37,986 nucleotides of DNA, taken from NCBI RefSeq assembly GCF_001700435.1, contig NZ_LYPC01000025.1, positions 1 to 37,986 of the forward strand, written 5' to 3'. Under the pieces are notes generated by a model that worked only from the letters and a program-made list of their open reading frames with translations, had not been told where the DNA came from and ran no database searches. Each line of letters starts with the position of its first letter. Positions within the stretch are counted from its first letter, which is position 1. Shown piece by piece: positions 33,505-37,986 of this stretch. The position numbers were made by a program, and so were the translations under genes. This stretch comes from Paenibacillus pectinilyticus (GTDB lineage: Bacteria > Bacillota > Bacilli > Paenibacillales > NBRC-103111).

Positions 33505-34065
33505 ATGCTCGCATCCGGGGTACAAGTTGGGCAACTCATGACAATTGGAATAATGGCGATTGCTTTGGGCCTAGATGCTTTTTCATTAGGTATTGGCATC
33601 GGAATGAAGGGTATTCGTCTGCTGGATATTTTGAAAATTAGCGTAGTCATCGGCATTTTTCACGTGTTAATGCCGCTGATGGGGATGTTTATGGGGCAAT
33701 ATGTCTCCCTCCTTCTGGGAAATGTGGCTACGGCTGCAGGGGGATGTTTGCTTATTTTACTAGGAGCCCATATGGTGTATAGCTCGGTACGCGGGGAGGA
33801 AGCCAGCTCCTTCGATCATCGGACTTTGTGGGGGCTAACCATTTTTGCGCTAAGTGTAAGTATTGATTCGTTCTCTGTGGGCGTGTCTTTGGGGATGTTC
33901 GCATCGGATATCGTGTTAACTGTGTTGATCTTCGGTTTATTCGGCGGTTTGCTTTCGATTGCGGGTCTTATGCTCGGCAGGCGAGTCAGCGGTTGGGTGG
34001 GAGAATACGGCGAAGCTTTCGGTGGTCTCATCCTATTGGGGTTTGGGATCAAGTTTTTACTATGA
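33505..34065 (+). CDS. mntP: Manganese efflux pump MntP
   Basis: 186 residues from ATG at 33505, eight bases after AAGGGGG; the upstream GTG lacks a ribosome site. Six membrane helices arranged as two homologous halves. Each half carries the family's acidic signature: IALGLDAFSLGIGIGMKG in the first, ALSVSIDSFSVGVSLGMF in the second. It exports Mn(II) and protects against manganese stress. I see no yybP-ykoY (Mn) riboswitch or clear MntR site in the short upstream gap. The synteny (ywlC, mntP, ywlE) matches B. subtilis, where this gene is ywlD. Confidence 0.94.
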   Translation: MLASGVQVGQLMTIGIMAIALGLDAFSLGIGIGMKGIRLLDILKISVVIGIFHVLMPLMGMFMGQYVSLLLGNVATAAGGCLLILLGAHMVYSSVRGEEASSFDHRTLWGLTIFALSVSIDSFSVGVSLGMFASDIVLTVLIFGLFGGLLSIAGLMLGRRVSGWVGEYGEAFGGLILLGFGIKFLL

Positions 34066-34117
34066 TACAATAGACGTAATTATCGACGGTGCAGCCGTTT
34101 AGTTCAGGGAGGATTTC

Positions 34118-34690
34118 ATGTTGCGAATTCTATTTGTCTGTACAGGAAATACGTGCCGCAGTCCGTTAGCTGAAGGTTTGCTGCGTATGAGGGTGCATCA
34201 AGAGGGGCTTGCGGCGGAGGTTCGTTCGGCAGGTGTATCTGCGATGACGGGTGGTCCCATTTCGAGAAATAGTCAGTCGCTTCTTCATGAAGCGGGCTTC
34301 AAAGAATCCATAAGCTCTCTAGCGATTGGCGCTGCAGATGTCGATTGGGCCGATCTGATTCTCACGATGACGACAGGGCATAAACGTACGGTTATTCAGC
34401 GCTTTTCGCAGGCGATCGAGAAGACCTTTACGCTCAAAGAGTATGTCGAGGACGATGCTCGAATTCTCAAGGCGATTGAAGAGCGCGAACAGCTCGCAAC
34501 GGAGCTTCAGCTCAAACAGGCGCTGTCCCAAACGGTATCAGTGGAAGAAAGAAGCCGTATGTATATGTTGGAAAATACGATCCCAGATTACGATATTTCC
34601 GATCCCTATGGCGGTTCGTTGGCCGATTATCGGTATACAGCCGAAGAGATTAATAAGAGCTTAGATAAATTGGTGAAAAAAATACGATAA
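34118..34690 (+). CDS. ywlE: Protein-arginine-phosphatase-like low-mass phosphatase
   Basis: 190 residues. The P-loop CTGNTCRS starts at Cys8. Thr12 occupies the position (Cys+4) that in YwlE selects phospho-arginine over phospho-tyrosine, so it probably reverses McsB arginine phosphorylation. The general-acid loop reads DYDISDPYGGS. The protein is about 35-40 residues longer than B. subtilis YwlE because of a charged helical insertion (about 112-150, DDARILKAIEEREQLATELQ and following) just before the acid loop. GGGAGG lies upstream of the ATG. Confidence 0.9.
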   Translation: MLRILFVCTGNTCRSPLAEGLLRMRVHQEGLAAEVRSAGVSAMTGGPISRNSQSLLHEAGFKESISSLAIGAADVDWADLILTMTTGHKRTVIQRFSQAIEKTFTLKEYVEDDARILKAIEEREQLATELQLKQALSQTVSVEERSRMYMLENTIPDYDISDPYGGSLADYRYTAEEINKSLDKLVKKIR

Positions 34691-34745
34691 AACCCTAGTG
34701 TGTACCTTGAACGCTGTTCCCTGCAAAGGGATAGGCTAATATAGC

Positions 34746-34774
34746 TTTACACATCGGTGGGAATGCGATAAAAT
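34746..34774 (+). promoter_or_regulatory. Promoter of the ZTP riboswitch / rpiB-ywlG-glyA transcript
   Basis: TTTACA (34746-34751), a 17-base spacer and TAAAAT (34769-34774). The start would fall just before the riboswitch. Confidence 0.7.
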
Positions 34775-34788
34775 ACAACTAACAAGCA

Positions 34789-34862
34789 AGACTCAATGTA
34801 ACTGGCGACGAGTGGGAGTAACCACAATGGAGCATTGAGCTATACGGCCGGTCGCCTGGGCA
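34789..34862 (+). ncRNA. ZTP/ZMP (pfl) riboswitch
   Basis: CTCAATG (34792-34798) pairs with CATTGAG (34833-34839). GGCGACG (34804-34810) is positioned to pair with CGTCGCC-like sequence GTCGCC (34851-34856). The hallmark 3' part GGCCGGTCGCCTGGGCA (34846-34862) is present and GGGAGTAACC lies inside. These match the pfl motif that senses the purine intermediate ZTP/ZMP. It is followed at once by a terminator and then rpiB, ywlG and glyA, of which glyA is a typical one-carbon target. Confidence 0.9.
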
Positions 34863-34903
34863 AAAGAGCAACGCGCGGTTTTTCGCGTGTGCGCTCTTTT
34901 TTT
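34862..34903 (+). terminator. Riboswitch-controlled terminator
   Basis: AAAAGAGC (34862-34869) pairs with GCTCTTTT (34893-34900), and inner ACGCG (34871-34875) with CGCGT (34884-34888), followed by T's. It starts at the last base of the pfl element, so ligand binding could compete with it. Confidence 0.88.
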
Positions 34904-34972
34904 CGTTTTTGGTGAGCTTTGGGATATAATAGGATGGTCGAATTCGAACAGTCAAAAAGGAGCGTTTTATTC

Positions 34973-35431
34973 ATGAAAATTGCTTTAGGCGCAGATCACG
35001 CAGGCTACCGTTTGAAAGATGTAATCATTCCTTTTATTGAATCTTTAGGTCATCAAGTTATCGATTTCGGATGCAGCTGCGGCGACTCCGTCGATTATCC
35101 AGATTATGCACTTCAAGTTTGCGAAAAAGTGGTTTCGGGAGAAGCTGACAAAGGAATTCTCCTTTGCGGAACAGGCATCGGGATGTCCATTGCCGCGAAT
35201 AAAGTTCCGGGGATCCGCTGTGCGCTTGTACACGATCTCTTCTCAGCGAAGGCAACACGCGAACATAATGATACGAACGTGCTAGCGATGGGTGAGCGAG
35301 TTGTTGGACCTGGCGTTGCGGAAGAAATCGTCAAAATTTGGTTGGAAACTGAGTTCTCTGAAGGTGTCCGCCACAAGAATCGTATTAACAAAGTGCAGAG
35401 CATCGAAGATCGCTTCACGGTACATCCCTAG
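34973..35431 (+). CDS. rpiB: Ribose-5-phosphate isomerase B
   Basis: 152 residues from ATG at 34973, which follows AAAAAGGAG; the upstream in-frame codons overlap promoter-like DNA (TATAAT at 34925-34930). It interconverts ribulose and ribose 5-phosphates. Family motifs: ALGADHAGYRLK, SVDYPDYA, the catalytic Cys in LLCGTGIGMSIAANKVPGIR, and EHNDTNVLAMGERV. It is the first gene behind the ZTP riboswitch; its product feeds PRPP and purine synthesis, which fits ZTP control. Confidence 0.96.
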   Translation: MKIALGADHAGYRLKDVIIPFIESLGHQVIDFGCSCGDSVDYPDYALQVCEKVVSGEADKGILLCGTGIGMSIAANKVPGIRCALVHDLFSAKATREHNDTNVLAMGERVVGPGVAEEIVKIWLETEFSEGVRHKNRINKVQSIEDRFTVHP

Positions 35432-35446
35432 AAATGAGGGAGCCCA

Positions 35447-36058
35447 ATGAGTGATTCACTATTTGACCCTATAGCAGCAGCGGTTGCGGTAGAAGCAAAC
35501 CTGCGGGAGTTGGTCCAGGTTGGCGAGCTGCGCCCCGGGAACATTCTAGTCATTGGCACGAGCACGAGTGAAATTCTCGGGCATCGGATTGGGACATCAG
35601 GCACGCTGGATGCAGCGAAGCCGATTTACGAGACGGTAGCGCGCATCTGCAGCGAGTTCGGGTTGCATGCGGCGTACCAGTGCTGTGAGCACCTGAATCG
35701 TGCGCTCGTTGTTGAAGAAGAGCTGCTGGCGCTAGCGCCTCAGCTTGAACCCGTCTCGGTGATCCCTGTGCCGAAGGCCGGGGGCTCGATGGCTTCCTAC
35801 GCGTACCGACATTTCGCGAAGCCAGTCGTTGTCGAGATGATTCAGGCGCATGCGGGCATCGATATTGGCTCTACGCTGATCGGCATGCATCTGCGCAGAG
35901 TCGCCGTTCCGGTAAGACCGCCAGTGCGCCATATTGGCCAGGCTTATGTCACGATGGCTTTTGCTCGGCCGAAGCTAATCGGTGGTACAAGGGCTGTCTA
36001 CTCCGCTGCTGATGCGGAACAACGTTATCAACAAGCTGCACCTGATGCAGATTGCTAA
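35447..36058 (+). CDS. ywlG: YwlG family protein (TIGR01440/DUF436)
   Basis: 203 residues, 15 bases after rpiB with GAGGGAG before the ATG. The pattern QHC-like YQCCEHLNRALVVEEE, the VPKAGGSMASYAY segment and the ending MAFARPKLIGGTRAVY are characteristic of the conserved family found between rpiB and glyA in many Bacilli. The function is not established. Its constant place in the rpiB-glyA unit suggests a link to one-carbon or thiamine/folate metabolism (inference). Confidence 0.9.
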   Translation: MSDSLFDPIAAAVAVEANLRELVQVGELRPGNILVIGTSTSEILGHRIGTSGTLDAAKPIYETVARICSEFGLHAAYQCCEHLNRALVVEEELLALAPQLEPVSVIPVPKAGGSMASYAYRHFAKPVVVEMIQAHAGIDIGSTLIGMHLRRVAVPVRPPVRHIGQAYVTMAFARPKLIGGTRAVYSAADAEQRYQQAAPDADC

Positions 36059-36094
36059 TTTATTTGTAAATACCACCTTTAGGAGGAATTCCCT

Positions 36095-37345
36095 ATGACA
36101 AACTTTTTGAGCAAGCAAGATCCGAAAATCGTTGAAGCTATGAACCTTGAGCTAGGCCGTCAACGTGACAAAATTGAGCTAATCGCTTCCGAGAACATCG
36201 TAAGCCAAGCCGTTCTTGAAGCAATGGGTACGGTCCTTACGAACAAATACGCAGAAGGCTACCCAGGCAAAAGATTCTACGGTGGCTGTGAGTACGTTGA
36301 CATCGTGGAAGACATCGCTCGCGATCGTGCGAAAGAGCTTTTCGGTGCTGAGCACGCGAACGTTCAACCGCATTCCGGTGCACAAGCAAACATGGCTGTT
36401 TACTTAGCAGCTCTAAACCCTGGTGACACAGTACTAGGTATGAACCTTGCACATGGTGGTCACTTAACACACGGCAGCCCAGTGAATGCTTCCGGTATTC
36501 TTTACAACTTCGTGGCTTACGGCGTAAGCGAAACAGATTCCCGCATCGACTACGATGAAGTTCGTAAAGCAGCTTTCAAAAACAAGCCTCGCATGTTAGT
36601 TGCTGGCGCAAGTGCTTACCCGCGTACGATCGATTTCGAAGCAATGGCTTCCATTGCGAACGATGTAGGCGCATTGTTCTTCGTCGATATGGCGCATATC
36701 GCTGGTCTTGTTGCAGCTGGCTTGCACCCGAACCCAGTACCACACGCACATTTCGTAACAACTACAACACACAAAACGCTTCGTGGTCCTCGCGGCGGTA
36801 TGATTCTTACGCGCAAAGCTTGGGCAGCAGCGATTGATAAAGCGGTATTCCCTGGTTCCCAAGGTGGACCTTTGATGCATACAATTGCAGCTAAGGCTGT
36901 TTCCTTCGGTGAAGCTCTTCAACCGGATTTCAAAGTTTACGGTCAAAACGTGATTAACAATGCACAAGCATTGGCAACAGCTCTTACAGCTGAAGGCATC
37001 AACCTTGTTTCTGGCGGTACGGATAACCATTTGATGTTGGTTGACTTGCGTAACCTAGACATCACGGGTAAAGACGCAGAGCACGTTCTTGATGAAATCG
37101 GTATTACAGCGAACAAAAACGCGATTCCTTTTGATCCAAAAAGCCCGTTCATCACAAGCGGTATACGCTTGGGTACACCGGCTGTCACTTCCCGTGGTAT
37201 GGGCGTTGAAGCTATGCAAACCATCGCGAAAGTCATCGGTCTTACGTTGAAAAACCCGAAAGACGAAGCTACGCTTGAAAAAGCGCGCGGTATGGTTTCC
37301 GATTTGACTGCACAATACCCGCTTTACCCAGGTTTGACTTACTAA
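36095..37345 (+). CDS. glyA: Serine hydroxymethyltransferase
   Basis: 416 residues. A PLP enzyme that converts serine and tetrahydrofolate to glycine and 5,10-methylene-THF, the main one-carbon source. The PLP lysine is Lys227 in [45 protein letters not shown] and [14 protein letters not shown] are all in place. A TAGGAGG site lies before the ATG. It is the last gene behind the ZTP riboswitch. Codon choice is strongly biased (GCT, GGT, AAA, CGT), as in highly expressed genes. Confidence 0.98.
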   Translation: MTNFLSKQDPKIVEAMNLELGRQRDKIELIASENIVSQAVLEAMGTVLTNKYAEGYPGKRFYGGCEYVDIVEDIARDRAKELFGAEHANVQPHSGAQANMAVYLAALNPGDTVLGMNLAHGGHLTHGSPVNASGILYNFVAYGVSETDSRIDYDEVRKAAFKNKPRMLVAGASAYPRTIDFEAMASIANDVGALFFVDMAHIAGLVAAGLHPNPVPHAHFVTTTTHKTLRGPRGGMILTRKAWAAAIDKAVFPGSQGGPLMHTIAAKAVSFGEALQPDFKVYGQNVINNAQALATALTAEGINLVSGGTDNHLMLVDLRNLDITGKDAEHVLDEIGITANKNAIPFDPKSPFITSGIRLGTPAVTSRGMGVEAMQTIAKVIGLTLKNPKDEATLEKARGMVSDLTAQYPLYPGLTY

Positions 37346-37358
37346 TTGTAATTGTTAG

Positions 37359-37388
37359 GGCCAGCTCTTTGGAGCTGGTCTTTTTTTT
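37359..37388 (+). terminator. Terminator after glyA
   Basis: CCAGCTC (37361-37367) pairs with GAGCTGG (37372-37378) around TTTG, followed by TC and eight T's. Confidence 0.93.
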
Positions 37389-37400
37389 GTTCTCGGCTCC

Positions 37401-37440
37401 AACCCAACCCAACCCAACCCAACCCAACCCAACCCAACCC
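37401..37440. repeat. Pentanucleotide tandem repeat (AACCC)8
   Basis: Eight perfect copies of AACCC directly downstream of the glyA terminator. Such a tract is prone to slippage and may vary between strains. Confidence 0.95.
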
Positions 37441-37460
37441 CTTACTTACCACCACGCCAT

Positions 37461-37758
37461 TGGATAAATCCAGTAGAATTCGTATTTTGAAGCTATAAAA
37501 GCGGTTTTCATTGGATAAATCCAATCAAAAACTTGAAATCGGTATAAATTGGGTCCTTTTTCAAGACTGCAACTGGATAAATCCAATGAAACCGATCATT
37601 TAGCTCTTGAATCTGTGATTCCAATGGATAAATCCAATGGAGCCAAGTCAGATCAAACAAATTTCCAAATATCAACAAATTCATAGCTATATAGTAAATA
37701 AACTACCGTTAGACCATCCAATTGGAGAAACTTGCTCGAAATAAATGGAGTAAATCCA
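37461..37758. repeat. Dispersed TGGATAAATCCA dyads (five copies)
   Basis: Perfect copies start at 37461, 37512, 37574 and 37625; a variant TGGAGTAAATCCA lies at 37746-37758. Spacings are 51, 62, 51 and 121 bases. Several extend to ATTGGAT-AA-ATCCAAT. The DNA between copies is not alike. No gene is seen from 37346 to the window end; this repeat block fills much of it. Confidence 0.85.
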
Positions 37759-37886
37759 GTTTCATTCAGATGAGACGAAGTGGTAGGAGACGGGTTTGAG
37801 GGTGCACGTGTCATCACACATCCCCAAAACTTCAAACCATCTTACGAAAATATGAAACTTTTCAGCAAGGTGAACACATTACACTG

Positions 37887-37916
37887 ATTGTGTATTCGTG
37901 TAAATACTTACACAAT
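37887..37916. promoter_or_regulatory. Operator-like inverted repeat
   Basis: ATTGTGTA (37887-37894) and TACACAAT (37909-37916) form an 8-base inverted repeat. A nested GTGTAA (37898-37903) pairs with TTACAC (37908-37913). It might serve a gene beyond the window end. Confidence 0.3.
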
Positions 37917-37923
37917 TGAAGTG

Positions 37924-37986
37924 GAGCACGGAGCACGGAGCACGGAGCACGGAGCACGGAGCACGGAGCACGGAGCACGGAGCACG
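37924..37986. repeat. Heptanucleotide tandem repeat (GAGCACG)9, running off the window
   Basis: Nine perfect seven-base copies reach the last base, so the true number is at least nine. Being a multiple of seven, it would shift frame if it expanded inside a gene; here no ORF is seen. Confidence 0.95.

Noticed and set aside
37461..37758. CRISPR array in the TGGATAAATCCA region
   Set aside because: The repeat is only 12 bases, spacing varies (51, 62, 51, 121), and no cas gene is in the window.
37653..37835. 60-codon minus-strand ORF near the window end
   Set aside because: It has no ribosome site, lies in a repeat-rich region and shows no recognisable motif.

Overview
The window looks like the origin-proximal half of a Paenibacillus-type chromosome (low-to-mid GC, endospore-forming Firmicute). 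The evidence is gene content and order. The left block (5S rRNA end, guaB, dacA, pdxS, pdxT, serS, tRNA-Ser) follows the order seen near oriC in Bacillus subtilis. The right block (prfA, prmC, spoIIR, ywlC/sua5, mntP, ywlE, rpiB, ywlG, glyA) is the conserved B. subtilis ywk/ywl run. Sporulation genes (spoIIR, an SspP-like protein), an S-layer (SLH) surface protein and a sugar-ABC/transmembrane-AraC cassette all fit Paenibacillus. The species assignment is inference.

Layout. 1-7.8 kb: rRNA operon end, a DUF4015 lipoprotein, then housekeeping genes on the + strand. 7.9-12.4 kb: one 1495-residue surface protein combining a lamin-tail domain, a kinase-like DUF2252 domain, a cadherin-like domain and three SLH domains. 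12.5-13.7 kb: small spore-type genes, a possible small RNA and a small membrane protein. 13.8-22.1 kb: a minus-strand carbohydrate cassette made of a GH36 alpha-galactosidase-type enzyme, a membrane AraC-type regulator, a lipoprotein solute-binding protein and two permeases. No ATPase is present, so a shared one encoded elsewhere is likely. 22.2-24.1 kb: an MFS transporter, a short MgtC-like protein and tRNA-Arg(CCU). 24.3-26.4 kb: an acidic coiled-coil protein, a DUF1648 membrane protein, a DUF1697 protein and tadA. 26.35-27.6 kb: a DnaA-box cluster, then a c-di-GMP riboswitch in front of a PilZ protein. 27.6-37.3 kb: ychF, prfA-prmC, spoIIR, sua5, mntP, ywlE, and a ZTP (pfl) riboswitch ahead of rpiB-ywlG-glyA. 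37.4 kb to the end: non-coding DNA with three kinds of repeats.

How genes work together. PdxS/PdxT form the pyridoxal phosphate synthase and overlap by one base. PrfA carries the GGQ glutamine that PrmC methylates, and these two genes also overlap by one base. The GH36 and AraC-type genes share an upstream element of about 60 bp (roughly 80% identical), which suggests the regulator controls both. The PilZ gene is double-wired to c-di-GMP, through the leader RNA and through the protein.

Most notable observations: the S-layer-anchored kinase-like DUF2252 protein; the duplicated operator/promoter in the sugar cassette; the DnaA-box cluster with an adjacent LexA-like dyad; the two riboswitches; a candidate small RNA at 13.4 kb; and the dispersed TGGATAAATCCA dyads after glyA. 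All functional calls rest on reading motifs by eye; no searches were run.
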